64,000 nucleotides of DNA from Pleurocapsa sp. PCC 7319 (GCF_000332195.1 NZ_KB235922.1:2825322-2889321); one strand, 5' to 3'; shown: positions 9,900-18,391, counted from the first letter of the stretch. Program-made: numbers and translations. Notes: a model not told the origin generated them from the letters alone.

Positions 9900-11291
9900 T
9901 TGCTATACAACTACCAGTACCGACTAAGACCAACTACAGAACAAAAGCTTGTCCTTAATGACTGGCTTCGTATCTGTCGGTACTGGTACAACCGCCAACT
10001 GAGAGAAAGGTTTGATTGGTGGTCGAAGAATCGTAGCTACACTGACCGATGCCCATTAATCTGTCATTTGCCACAGTTAAAAGAAAAACCTGAATATTAT
10101 GGGCAAAAAAAGCAGCTACCAATAATCAAAAAAGATTTGGTTTCTGTTGGCTGGAGTGGTGAATTGTTGGACTTCAATTCTGTTCCCTCACAGACTCTGC
10201 AAGAGGTGTGCAAACGGGTGAAACTAGCTTTCAGTCGTTTCGTATCGGGAGACAAAAACGGTAAGCGTTCGGGCAAACCAAGATTCAAAACAAGCGTACG
10301 TTTCAGATCGATGGTTATGAGCGGGGTAAAGCTTCATTCTTGTTCTGTTGGTGGTAAATGGCTGCATATTAATTTGCCAAAAATAGGTATGGTCAAGGTG
10401 CGACATCATAGACAACTGGTTGATGGTGCAACATTAAAGCAAGCTCAGGTAATCAAGAAAGTCGATGGTTGGTACATCAACCTAAGATTACAAGACGATT
10501 CTGTTCCTGATTTCCAGCCCGATATTACTCCTACTTGGGATAACTCATTGGGCATGGACGCTGTTCTTCATGAAAATGACTATTTGGCTACGAGCGAAGG
10601 CGTTAAATTACCTAGTCTTAAGTCATTTCGGAAATCTCAAGGCAAACTAGCCAAGATTCAGGCGCGTAAATCTACAAAAAAACGAGGTAGTAAATCTCGT
10701 CGTAAGCTGGCGAAGCGCGAAGCCAAGCTACATCAGCAAATAGCGAGAGCTAGAAAAGATCATGCCTACAATACTGCCCAGGCTCTCCTTAATACTGGCA
10801 AAAAAGTTTTCTTTCATGAACAACTCAATCTTGCTGGGTTGAGTCGGAGGAATAAAGTTAAAACTGATGAGACGGGTAAGTTTTTACCTAATGGACAGTC
10901 AGCTAAATCAGGACTAAATAAGTCTTGGGCTGATGCTGCCTTTGGTCAGTTTTTCAACATACTGAAGTTCAAAGCCGAGAAAGCTGGTGCTTTGGTAATA
11001 CCTGTTAATCCACAATACACATCTCAATTGCTGCCGTACAAAGATGAATTTGTTTTTACCGATTGCAGCATCAGAGAATATTGGGATGAAGAATATCAAC
11101 TTTTGGTAGACCGAGACATCTCGGCTGGAATAAATACCAAGAGGGTTGGACTGGATGTGTTTCCAACTTTAAAACGGCGTAAAGGGAATCCAGTAATAGT
11201 CGCATCTACTACTAATAGTACCTTGAAGCAAGTTCTCTCTGTCCTTCGGGATTTGGAGAAGCCTACATCTGTACCCGAAGGGTCAGTGTAG
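9900..11291 (+). CDS. tnpB: TnpB RNA-guided nuclease, zinc-ribbon cysteines missing
   Basis: 463 residues, the programmable RuvC nuclease ancestral to Cas12 that cuts empty target sites to keep the transposon. The N-terminus is typical (MLYNYQYRLRPTTEQK), and TTG at 9900 is the only start that keeps it. RuvC residues are present: Asp220 in GMDAVL, Glu307 in FFHEQLNL, and Asp404/Asp406 in VDRDISAG. The usual CxxC...CxxC zinc ribbon between TSQ and DRD (374-403) is gone: only Cys389 remains, with KDEFVFTD in its place. RDxN is also RDIS here. The 3' end of the gene overlaps the right-end hairpin. Confidence 0.92.
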   Translation: MLYNYQYRLRPTTEQKLVLNDWLRICRYWYNRQLRERFDWWSKNRSYTDRCPLICHLPQLKEKPEYYGQKKQLPIIKKDLVSVGWSGELLDFNSVPSQTLQEVCKRVKLAFSRFVSGDKNGKRSGKPRFKTSVRFRSMVMSGVKLHSCSVGGKWLHINLPKIGMVKVRHHRQLVDGATLKQAQVIKKVDGWYINLRLQDDSVPDFQPDITPTWDNSLGMDAVLHENDYLATSEGVKLPSLKSFRKSQGKLAKIQARKSTKKRGSKSRRKLAKREAKLHQQIARARKDHAYNTAQALLNTGKKVFFHEQLNLAGLSRRNKVKTDETGKFLPNGQSAKSGLNKSWADAAFGQFFNILKFKAEKAGALVIPVNPQYTSQLLPYKDEFVFTDCSIREYWDEEYQLLVDRDISAGINTKRVGLDVFPTLKRRKGNPVIVASTTNSTLKQVLSVLRDLEKPTSVPEGSV

Positions 11292-11292
11292 G
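11262..11292 (+). repeat. Right-end hairpin / probable guide-RNA scaffold end of IS605-type element
   Basis: An interrupted stem: CCTACA pairs with TGTAGG, CTG with CAG and ACCC with GGGT around a GAA loop. It spans the tnpB stop codon (11289-11291). In characterised IS605 elements the TnpB guide RNA ends at this position and continues into flanking DNA. That role is assigned by position, not shown here. Confidence 0.6.
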
Positions 11293-11369
11293 TACATCAC
11301 TAGTAAATCATGTAGCTGTTGACACTCCAACGCATGAATGTTCAGTTTGCAGACTTTCAGTAGTGTGAA

Positions 11370-12380
11370 CTAATTGATAGTGTTATTTTTCGGTGTTAAT
11401 TTACCTCCATACAAGGGAAGTAATCCTGCTAGTTCAACTATCTCTTGTCCTTCTTTCGAGAGCAGCATCTCCGCATAAGCTTTCCCCGCAAACTGATCGG
11501 GAGTTCCATCTTGGCGAATAACTATAAATAAACGGCGTGTTAGAGGATAGGTACCATTTTTAAAAAGTTTTAAATTGGTTTTTCCTGCTGTAAACGGATT
11601 GATATAGTTAGTAGAATTTTCAGACGCTAAGTTAAAAATTTTAATTAGTTTTTGCTTTTGGACTAAAGAAGCGGAGGCAAAAGAGATTGAACCTGGTGTG
11701 GCAATTACTTTACGCAAGGCTTGAGTATAATTAGAGACATACTCAGTTGCTTGAGGAATTTGCGAAACGCTATTTAATCCTAGTAATTCAACATTTTCTG
11801 GAGTTAGCAATACGGGAGTTATCGGCAAATCTTCCCCTCCCAATTGTCGCCAATTGGTAATTTTCCTCCTAAATATATCTTTGACTTGATCTAGGCTTAA
11901 GCCATCAACGGAAGTCTGATTATTGCCGAAGAAAATAATGCCATCCATGGCGATCGGGATTTGCTGTAGCTCTATTCCTTGCAATTTTGCTTGGGCATAT
12001 TCTTGAGCTGTTAGAGGACGACCATTAAAGGCAAAACTAAGTTCTCCATTGAGTAACATTTGAATACCTTTAGTGTAACTTTGGTCTTGATTTTGTGGTT
12101 TGGTGTATCTCAGCTCAAAGTAAGGATGACTCTGTTGCATAGAATCATTCATTCCATGGGCTACTAGGGGAGCAAAATACAACGCACCTCCATAGCTAAA
12201 TAATCCTCTAGGAACATTTCTTACCTGTTCCATAGAATCGTATAAAGCAATATGCTCTCCCGTTCTCGATATAGTTATATGACTGGGTTGACGGGAAATA
12301 AAGTAATTAATCCAGAGAGCGATCGCCAGACCTAAAACTGCATAACCGAATAGCACAGTAGGTTTTTTCAGCTCTCCCAT
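11370..12380 (-). CDS. PstS-like solute-binding protein, membrane-anchored; N-terminal zinc ribbon encoded upstream of the ATG
   Basis: Type-II periplasmic-binding protein of the PstS/PBP-like group: a membrane helix at about 9-28, then SYGGALYFAPLV, LSFAFNGRPLTAQEY, IPIAMDGIIFFGN and a KDIFRRKITNWRQLGG segment, all characteristic. From the ATG at 12380 it has 336 residues. The same frame stays open upstream to 12566 and encodes a zinc ribbon: ICPKCGFDN, then YCEICFYPL, then a polar linker. No ATG, GTG or TTG starts that extension, so the true start is unresolved. It follows the NMT1-like binding protein in the same direction. Ligand is unknown. Confidence 0.8.
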   Translation of the reverse strand: MGELKKPTVLFGYAVLGLAIALWINYFISRQPSHITISRTGEHIALYDSMEQVRNVPRGLFSYGGALYFAPLVAHGMNDSMQQSHPYFELRYTKPQNQDQSYTKGIQMLLNGELSFAFNGRPLTAQEYAQAKLQGIELQQIPIAMDGIIFFGNNQTSVDGLSLDQVKDIFRRKITNWRQLGGEDLPITPVLLTPENVELLGLNSVSQIPQATEYVSNYTQALRKVIATPGSISFASASLVQKQKLIKIFNLASENSTNYINPFTAGKTNLKLFKNGTYPLTRRLFIVIRQDGTPDQFAGKAYAEMLLSKEGQEIVELAGLLPLYGGKLTPKNNTIN

Positions 12381-12566
12381 AAAATTAAGAGCGGATTTTT
12401 GCTGAATTTTGTTCTGTTTCGAGAGTGCAGTAGGAGATTTATCGGTAATGGGGGAAGAATTAGTTAAAGGGTAAAAACAAATTTCACAGTAGACTGCAGA
12501 GGTATTGTTATCAAAACCACATTTAGGACAAATTTGCTTCTGATTTTTTACAAGAGAATTTTTTTT
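12381..12566 (-). other. Open frame encoding a CPKC...CEIC zinc ribbon fused in frame to the downstream binding protein
   Basis: On the minus strand, directly after the TAA of the upstream gene, the frame continues without stops through CPKCGFDN and YCEIC into the ATG at 12380. Codon quality and the paired cysteines mark it as coding. An A10 tract sits immediately after that TAA (12557-12566). An upstream ATG in another frame (MPSTNNKKK...) would join this frame if one A were added at the tract. This could be transcriptional slippage, an assembly indel, or a recent frameshift. Confidence 0.6.
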
Positions 12567-13604
12567 TTATTGTTTGTTGATGGCATAAGCTTTAATAAAA
12601 CTTTGATTAAATATTGCGTCTAGATTCGGCTTTTTATCGATAGATTTGAGACTATGTTGTAAAAAATTTGTCATTTTACGGGCTGCATATGGCATATGTC
12701 TCATGTTGTTGCCATCTGCAAAGGCCTCAAAATTTTCCTCTAAATTAAACATCTTAGTTCCCGCTTTAAATAGCTGGAGTTCTTCATAGCTCACATTAGC
12801 TCTCTTAGCCATGATTTCATCCGCCCTAGTAGGGTTAACAGCCATAAAATCCAGAACATCAAACCAAGTATCAATTAGAGCTTGGACTTGTTCAGGATTA
12901 CTATCAATCAGTTGCTCTGTGACTACGAGAAGATCGGGTATAGCCCCTGGAAAAGCCTTAGAGGATGTTATTTCTTTGGCTCCCTCCCGTTTGAGAGCTA
13001 TGAGCCAAAAGGGAGGAAACGCCCCCACCGCGTCAGCTTGTCCCACGGCAAAGGCTTCTGCTGCCGCACCAGTCTCAATATCAATGATTTTTACATCGCT
13101 ACGGGACATTCCTTCTTTTTCCAGTGCCAAGGTCAAAAGAAAGTCATCAACAACACCAGCCTCGAGGACAACTTGCTTATTTTTCAAGTCTTTAACCTCG
13201 TTAATTCCTTTCGCTGCAATGATCTTGTCATTGCCCGCTGAATTATCGTTAACCAAGACCACCACTTCTCCTTTAACTGCATCTTCAGCAAAAGTAATGG
13301 TATCGTTAAGAGTCTGACAATTAGCGTCTATATAACCATCGGCTAAGTCCTGCATCGACTTAGAATAGTTGTCGTACCACTTGAGCTCCACATTAGCATT
13401 GTGTTTGGCGAATAATCCTTCTGACTCAGCGATCGCCCAGGGCCACCAACCAGCCCAATTACTATAGCCAAGAACTATTGGCTGCTCATAATCTTCTTTT
13501 ACATTTAAACTACTTGTAGCTGTAGATGATATTTGTTGCCAATTAGTTGTAACTAAAAAGCTCAATAAAAGAACAACAGCTAAAAACCAGATCTTTTTTG
13601 CCAT
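12567..13604 (-). CDS. ABC transporter substrate-binding protein, NMT1/SsuA-like
   Basis: 345 residues with an N-terminal hydrophobic export segment (about 5-22) and the fold signatures of the nitrate/sulfonate/taurine binding family: LGYSNWAGWWPWAIAESEGLF, LADGYIDANCQTLNDTI, and AFAVGQADAVGAFPPFWLIAL. It binds a small solute outside the membrane for an ABC importer. No permease or ATPase gene is adjacent, so the partner must be elsewhere. It ends in TAA next to an A10 tract and is followed in the same direction by the zinc-ribbon PstS-like protein. The specific ligand cannot be told from sequence. Confidence 0.85.
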   Translation of the reverse strand: MAKKIWFLAVVLLLSFLVTTNWQQISSTATSSLNVKEDYEQPIVLGYSNWAGWWPWAIAESEGLFAKHNANVELKWYDNYSKSMQDLADGYIDANCQTLNDTITFAEDAVKGEVVVLVNDNSAGNDKIIAAKGINEVKDLKNKQVVLEAGVVDDFLLTLALEKEGMSRSDVKIIDIETGAAAEAFAVGQADAVGAFPPFWLIALKREGAKEITSSKAFPGAIPDLLVVTEQLIDSNPEQVQALIDTWFDVLDFMAVNPTRADEIMAKRANVSYEELQLFKAGTKMFNLEENFEAFADGNNMRHMPYAARKMTNFLQHSLKSIDKKPNLDAIFNQSFIKAYAINKQ

Positions 13605-14034
13605 CTATAACTTTCAATTGATTAACTTCTCGAATAGAAAATAAAACTTAAGGAGAACTAGTTTTCATATTTCAACAATATATAGTACTAAGAACTAAGA
13701 TAATACTTGGGTTTTTCTTTTTAGACTAGAAAGTTTAACTTTTATTTATATTGACTATACAGCAAAATAAGTCAGTCTGAAAAGTCCATTTTGAACATAT
13801 GAAGGTAATATTATTGTCCTTATTTAGTAAGGTATAACTTGTGACAGATGTGTTGGTTCTGAATCAGAATATAAATCAGCTATTGAGTATTATAAAATAC
13901 ATAGAAGACAAAATATTGAATCAGATCTTATGCAAATGAAGCCAGATAAGGCGGTTGTTTCTGGCATGCATAACATCTGGTGACAAACAGGCATATTTAT
14001 ATTAGCTTCTCTTATTGTTAATTAGTCCTGTTAA
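13605..14034. other. Intergenic region with a possible coding remnant
   Basis: The left part is AT-rich and holds the upstream region of the NMT1-like gene. On the plus strand, 13831-13983 reads as a 50-codon open frame without a proper start and with plausible composition (ITCDRC...IEYYKIHRRQN). It looks like a fragment of a lost gene, but I do not recognise the family. Confidence 0.3.
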
Positions 14035-14290
14035 TTATTTAACAAAAATTGAGCTGCCAAAATTCATACTAGGATTAGTAAGGATTTCCTGGGTAGAACT
14101 AAAAAGTAGTGCTAAAACGAAAATTACTGAAGCTACTAATACCATCCCTGGTCCTGAAGGTAGATTGTAATAATAGCTGCAATACATTCTTGTAATACTA
14201 GACAAAACTCCAATAATTACACCTAAAAGCATTACCAAATGTAGCCGAGTAACTAATTAATGTGCTGTGGCAGCAGGGATAATTAATTAC
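14035..14290 (-). pseudogene. Remnant of a metal ABC transporter permease (ABC-3, ZnuB/MntB type), C-terminal end only
   Basis: The minus strand reads LIIPAATAH-stop-LVTRLHLVMLLGVIIGVLSS and then SYYYNLPSGPGMVLVASV. These are the C-terminal helices of ABC-3 family Mn/Zn permeases, where PAATA and Y-x-LPSG are signature stretches. A TAA (14257-14259) interrupts the frame within PAATAxLL, a second stop lies just upstream, and the first two thirds of the gene are missing. The 67-codon open frame from TTG 14238 is therefore not a functional gene. Confidence 0.75.
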
Positions 14291-14400
14291 ACTCCCTTGC
14301 TTTGTAGTTCTAAAATGTTATCTTGCTAAAGGTCAGTCTGATTGCAGATTGGCAAATTATTTATATTGAATAACGTTCCGTAGCTTCTCTGAGGTAATTT

Positions 14401-15399
14401 ATGACCAAGTATGACGTATACGCCCTTGGTAATGCTTTATTAGATATTGAATTTGAAGTTTCAACTGAGGTTCTACAAAATTTAGGGATTGATAAAGGCG
14501 TAATGACTTTGCTAGATGAAGCCGATCAGGATAAAATTGTCAGCAATTTAGCAGAATACGAGCAAAAACGCTCCTGTGGTGGCTCTGCAGCCAATACATT
14601 AATTGCAATTAGTCAATTTGGCGGCAAATCTTTTTATTCTTGCAAAGTTGCTGATGATGAACCAGGGAAATTTTATACTCAAGATTTATTAGATTGTGGA
14701 GTAGCTACAAACCTAAAAAATCACACTCCTGAAGCAGGAGTAACTGGTAAATGTTTGGTGTTTGTTACTCCTGATGCCGATCGCACTATGAATACGTTTC
14801 TAGGTATTTCAGGAGAGTTTTCCGATGTAGAATTAGTTCCAGAAGCGATTAAAAATGCTAAGTACACCTACATTGAGGGATATTTAGTTAGTGGGGAAAA
14901 AAGCAAACAAGCAGCAATTAAAGCTAGAGAAATTGCTCAATCGGCAGGCAGAAAAGTAGCTTTTTCCCTAGCTGATTTAAACATGGTTAAATTTTTCAAA
15001 CCTGGCTTATTAGAAATTATTGGTTCTGGGGTTGACTTCCTCTTTGCTAATGAAGGTGAAGCATTACTGATGGCGGAAACTGATGACCTAGATGTGGCGA
15101 TCGCTCATCTCAAAACCTTGACCAAAGGATTTGCCATTACTCGTGGTGCAGCAGGGTCAGTAATTTTTGATGGTGAGAAATTGATTAATATCGATCCTTT
15201 CCCTGTCCAAGCAATTGATACTGTCGGTGCAGGAGATATGTATGCGGGTGCTTTTTTATACGGCATTACTAATGGCATGAGTTTTGCTGAAGCTGGGTCT
15301 TTAGCTTCCCTTGCTTCCGCTAAGCTAGTCACTAGCTTGGGCGCACGGATGAAAACAGAAGATGTTCAGTCTCTTTTGTCTGAGGCCAAAGCTGCCTAA
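14401..15399 (+). CDS. PfkB-family carbohydrate/nucleoside kinase (adenosine kinase-like)
   Basis: 332 residues of ribokinase-fold kinase. Features: an N-terminal YALGNALLDIEFEV strand, the GGSAANT substrate/turn motif near residue 60, the signature DTVGAGDMYAGAF near 276-288 with the catalytic Asp and anion hole, and a TRGAAGSV stretch. It phosphorylates a sugar or nucleoside with ATP. The fold is certain; adenosine kinase is the usual annotation for this cyanobacterial branch but the substrate is inferred. A 15-bp palindrome (15440-15454) and a strong hairpin (15491-15510) follow it. Confidence 0.9.
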   Translation: MTKYDVYALGNALLDIEFEVSTEVLQNLGIDKGVMTLLDEADQDKIVSNLAEYEQKRSCGGSAANTLIAISQFGGKSFYSCKVADDEPGKFYTQDLLDCGVATNLKNHTPEAGVTGKCLVFVTPDADRTMNTFLGISGEFSDVELVPEAIKNAKYTYIEGYLVSGEKSKQAAIKAREIAQSAGRKVAFSLADLNMVKFFKPGLLEIIGSGVDFLFANEGEALLMAETDDLDVAIAHLKTLTKGFAITRGAAGSVIFDGEKLINIDPFPVQAIDTVGAGDMYAGAFLYGITNGMSFAEAGSLASLASAKLVTSLGARMKTEDVQSLLSEAKAA

Positions 15400-15439
15400 C
15401 GTGAGCATCTAACGAATTTATATTCTTTATATCTGGAGA

Positions 15440-15510
15440 GGAACAATTTGTTCCCTAAGAGTTTGGAGTTTAGAGTTCGGAATTTGTAGGGGGCGAACAG
15501 CCGTTCGCCC
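15440..15510 (+). terminator. Palindrome plus hairpin downstream of the PfkB gene
   Basis: GGAACAA-T-TTGTTCC (15440-15454) is a perfect palindrome. GGGCGAAC-AGCC-GTTCGCCC (15491-15510) is a perfect 8-bp stem. A T run (TTTTTT) comes about 16 nt after the second stem, which is distant for a classic terminator. The second stem also resembles dispersed GGGCGAAC palindromes common in cyanobacteria, so it may be a repeat that also stops transcription. Confidence 0.5.
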
Positions 15511-15575
15511 TTACCAGCGTTCGCTTTTTTCTTTGTCTAGCTGATAGTGAGATAGTTCAAAAGAGACAGAAACTA

Positions 15576-16006
15576 TTACCTTAAAAAGCTTTAAGCTCTA
15601 AGCCTTAAGCTTTAAGCTCTAAAGTTTACGCTTGGTAAACGGCTAACAGTGAGACAGTTCGTTGGCGGTGAAGCAGGGCGTTGGCGGGGTTCCCCCGCTT
15701 GAAGCCACTGCTGAACCCTTTAGGGGGTACGATGCGGCCATACGCCTGGCCTTTGTCCCGCTTGAAGGAACTGTCGCCCTAAAGGATACCGCTTCGCATA
15801 AGGGCGGGGGTTTCCCCCATGAACAACTTCATCAAGAAGAAACTGTCGTTGGCGGAGCCTTCTCGAAGAGTACCCGAAGGGCTTATAGCTATCGGGTTTA
15901 ATGCCCCCAGCAAACGAAGTTTGGTGGTCTACAATTAGGAGAGGTTAAAGCCTCTTATAATTGGCTTACAGCTTACAGCTTATAGCTGCGGCTCTGCCGC
16001 TTTACC
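15576..16006. repeat. 0.43-kb dispersed repeat, copy 1
   Basis: 431 bp essentially identical to 34614-35051. By reading the two copies side by side I find one substitution and a 7-bp indel (TATAAGC, present only in copy 2) near the right end. It contains many nested palindromes (GCGGGG/CCCCGC, CCCTTTAGGG-like, CCCGAAGGGC), A/T-rich tandem words built on TAAGCTCTAA at the left, and TACAGCT words at the right. It is more GC-rich than its surroundings. The right edge reaches into the stop codon of the CHAT gene. A 79-codon open frame inside it is probably incidental. Confidence 0.85.
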
Positions 16007-17381
16007 AAGGATTGCCAATAATTGTAAATCCTGCCCAATAAAAAGGATGATCGAAGTTTTCCGATTGAGTTTCGATAGTAGATGCCGGCAAATTCACCTC
16101 TACTGCCGAGCCTTTAACTTTATTTTCTTCCACATAAACTTTCTTTTTAAGCATACTAATTTGGGCTTGTCTTAAGGCTTCTGCTTTGACTGGGATTGAT
16201 TTAAGTTTCTGATAAAATTCGCTCATCAAGACAACTGTTCCCGAATCATTGATTGCCCATAAACTGGCTAAAGCCGATTTGACTCCCGCCTGCATCGCTA
16301 ATCCAGCAAAACCAAACTCGGCATCGTGATCTCCCAAGGCAGTTTCACAAGCACTAAGAACTAATAAATCAACTGGAGGAAGCTCTAATTCTAGACTGGC
16401 AATTTGATCTAAACTCATTTTGCGATCGCCAAACTGAATATAAGAATCCTCCGGTGAACCAGATTTAAACTTAGAGTGGGAAGCAATATGAATAATGTCA
16501 AAACCCCCCTGTTGATGAGCATTTTTGAGATTTTGAACCGTAAAGTCTTGATTGAGTATTTTACGCCCTGACCACAATTTCGGCACAATTGTCTCTAATT
16601 CTACTTCGACACCTGGTAAGGATGGCAAATCTTTAAATTCTGAGGCTCCCATCGCCAGTACCTTTTTCTCAGGCTTAGGTTTATAGCTGGTATCAGTGAG
16701 ATTAAATGCCGGAATACGGGCTAAATTATATTTTTCAATGACGAATTGTTCTCCATCATGTAAGGCAGCAAAGGGAAGAGAGCGCAAAGTAGGACCCGTG
16801 CAAAGCAACAAGGTGTCAATTTGTTCGGCTTCCAGATAAGGCTCTAGTGGTTTAAACAACCATCGATGAATCAATCTTGCTGGAGGTAAATACTTCAGAG
16901 AACGGCGGTCAGCAATTCCTGTTTCTAAGCGCTCGACCATACTGGTTAGACGTTCGCGGTCTGCTCCTCTAACTTTTTTGGTGACAAATTGCTGTTCGGG
17001 AGTAATAAGTATTAGTTGTAAAAAATCATCTTTGGGAACTGCCCAGATTACTGCTGGTCGAATATTTATTTGCTCTTGAATTTCTTTCAAATGCTTGGCG
17101 ATTTGTTTTGCCGATCTAGATCTATTAGAGAAATTGCGGTCAAAATAACCTTCGTAATCGCTTTCCCATTTCGCCTCTAATTTGGCAACCATGTCCGAAA
17201 ATTTCTCTAAGTCTACAAGTTCCTCTTTCGGTGGGGAAACTGCTTCAGAAGATGAGACGATCTGAGATCTAAGTGGATGAGTATTAGATACAATTATGGC
17301 GATCGCAAGTGATCCACTAATTAAAATGTATGACCATTTATTCCATATCCGAGTCAAACTGCTCAATATTTTGCGTAGCAT
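16002..17381 (-). CDS. CHAT-domain protein (caspase-like peptidase fold)
   Basis: 459 residues. An N-terminal membrane/signal segment lies at about 17-32, a predicted helical region to about 110, and the CHAT domain at about 180-459. The caspase-like dyad is visible: His302 in IIHIASHS and Cys345 in LVLSACETALG. It ends with the family's HPFYWAGFTIIGNPW. CHAT proteins are clan CD proteases that often pair with TPR or other sensor domains. Here there is no TPR, and the N-terminus suggests a periplasmic or membrane location. Substrate is unknown. The last codons abut the 0.43-kb repeat. Confidence 0.9.
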   Translation of the reverse strand: MLRKILSSLTRIWNKWSYILISGSLAIAIIVSNTHPLRSQIVSSSEAVSPPKEELVDLEKFSDMVAKLEAKWESDYEGYFDRNFSNRSRSAKQIAKHLKEIQEQINIRPAVIWAVPKDDFLQLILITPEQQFVTKKVRGADRERLTSMVERLETGIADRRSLKYLPPARLIHRWLFKPLEPYLEAEQIDTLLLCTGPTLRSLPFAALHDGEQFVIEKYNLARIPAFNLTDTSYKPKPEKKVLAMGASEFKDLPSLPGVEVELETIVPKLWSGRKILNQDFTVQNLKNAHQQGGFDIIHIASHSKFKSGSPEDSYIQFGDRKMSLDQIASLELELPPVDLLVLSACETALGDHDAEFGFAGLAMQAGVKSALASLWAINDSGTVVLMSEFYQKLKSIPVKAEALRQAQISMLKKKVYVEENKVKGSAVEVNLPASTIETQSENFDHPFYWAGFTIIGNPW

Positions 17382-17493
17382 GATATTTCCCGTAATAATT
17401 GATTTTTGGAAAGCGACTATTAGCGGCTAATAGCGATTTTACTAATTAGTATGTCAACTTTGAATTCTGGATGCATATTTCTGCGATGCTTGA

Positions 17494-18129
17494 CTAAATT
17501 TGAATTCCAATTCCATTTTCTAAAAATTCAGCTACTGTTTTTTGCGATAACTCATGCGTCGTCATGGTCTTTAAGATCGACATCGGTACTGTAAGATGAT
17601 GAGCTCCTGCTTGTAGTGTGGCAGCAGCTTCTTGGGAAGATTTAATACTAGCCGCTAAAATTTCGGTTTTGCTTCCTTGGAGTATATTCGACATCTCTTT
17701 GATCAAAGCCAAACCATCCCCTAACAGCCTAGTAGCACGATTAACATAAGCGATCGCATATTTGGCTCCAGCTTCAGCGGCGATCGCTGCTTGAGCTGGA
17801 CTATAAATGGCTGTGACGGAACAAGCTATTTCTGTTGATAAATGAGCTGTTACCCGAAAGCCCAACTCCGTCGCCGGAATTTTTAAAACAGCCTGCTCGC
17901 CAATAATTGCAGCAGCTTTTCTGGCTTCTGTAACCATCCCAGCAAAATCGGTAGCACACAATTGGTAATATAGTTCTCCGGGACTAATAGCAGCTAGTTG
18001 TTTTAAATTAGCTTCGGGAGGTAAATTACTTTTATTTAACAAAGTAGGATTGGTCGTAATCCCCTTAACCCAGCCCATATCTACTGCTGCTTTAGCTTCT
18101 TCCAGAATGGCAGAATCAAGATAAATCAT
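17494..18129 (-). CDS. Transaldolase / fructose-6-phosphate aldolase (TalC/FSA subfamily)
   Basis: 211 residues, the short decameric transaldolase type. The N-terminus MIYLDSA and GITTNPTLLNKS are diagnostic, and the Schiff-base lysine lies in AVLKIPAT near residue 84. It transfers dihydroxyacetone units in the pentose phosphate pathway, or cleaves fructose 6-phosphate. Sequence alone does not separate transaldolase from FSA activity. It is a lone gene between the CHAT gene and a repeat fragment; no regulatory element is visible. Confidence 0.92.
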   Translation of the reverse strand: MIYLDSAILEEAKAAVDMGWVKGITTNPTLLNKSNLPPEANLKQLAAISPGELYYQLCATDFAGMVTEARKAAAIIGEQAVLKIPATELGFRVTAHLSTEIACSVTAIYSPAQAAIAAEAGAKYAIAYVNRATRLLGDGLALIKEMSNILQGSKTEILAASIKSSQEAAATLQAGAHHLTVPMSILKTMTTHELSQKTVAEFLENGIGIQI

Positions 18130-18184
18130 AGTTATTAAAATAAATATGTAAGATTTGAAGAAGTAATTATAAGACTAGCAATTA

Positions 18185-18255
18185 GCTGTTAGCCCTTCGG
18201 GTTCAACAGTTTCTTTAAGCGGGGGAACCCCGCCAACGAACTGTCTCACGATTAG
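18185..18255. repeat. Partial inverted copy of the 0.43-kb repeat
   Basis: On the minus strand this stretch reads GTGAGACAGTTCGTTGGCGG, then GGGGTTCCCCCGCTT, then GAACCCGAAGGGCTAA. This is the same word order as inside 15648-15890 but with internal segments missing, so it is a deleted or precursor form of the repeat. Confidence 0.6.
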
Positions 18256-18391
18256 CTATTAGCCTTTGTTTTCTTGAAGTAAACTAGAGAGAATATATAA
18301 AAGAATATTATATTGTGTTAACCAGCCAAAGCGAATTAAAACCTCGTAATATAGATATCTTGGGGACAGGTTCTAGGAGACCATTGCACAC

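Larger units (their letters stand above)
9355..11300. mobile_element. IS605-type insertion sequence (tnpA/tnpB divergent)
   Basis: Contains a Y1 transposase on the minus strand and TnpB on the plus strand, with subterminal hairpins at 9365-9418 and 11262-11292. It lies between the hybrid kinase and a solute-binding protein gene and disrupts neither. Ends are approximate, since this family makes no target duplication and has no terminal inverted repeats. The right end should also carry the guide-RNA scaffold, with the guide taken from flanking sequence past about 11293. Confidence 0.85.

Noticed and set aside
15571-15640. Tandem TAAGCTCTAA-type words as a CRISPR array
   Set aside because: Units are irregular, short and without spacers; no cas genes in the window.
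15662-15901. 79-codon frame inside the 0.43-kb repeat (also at 34700-34939)
   Set aside because: TTG start, palindromic GC-rich sequence, and identity between copies is explained by the repeat being nearly identical over its whole length, not by coding selection.
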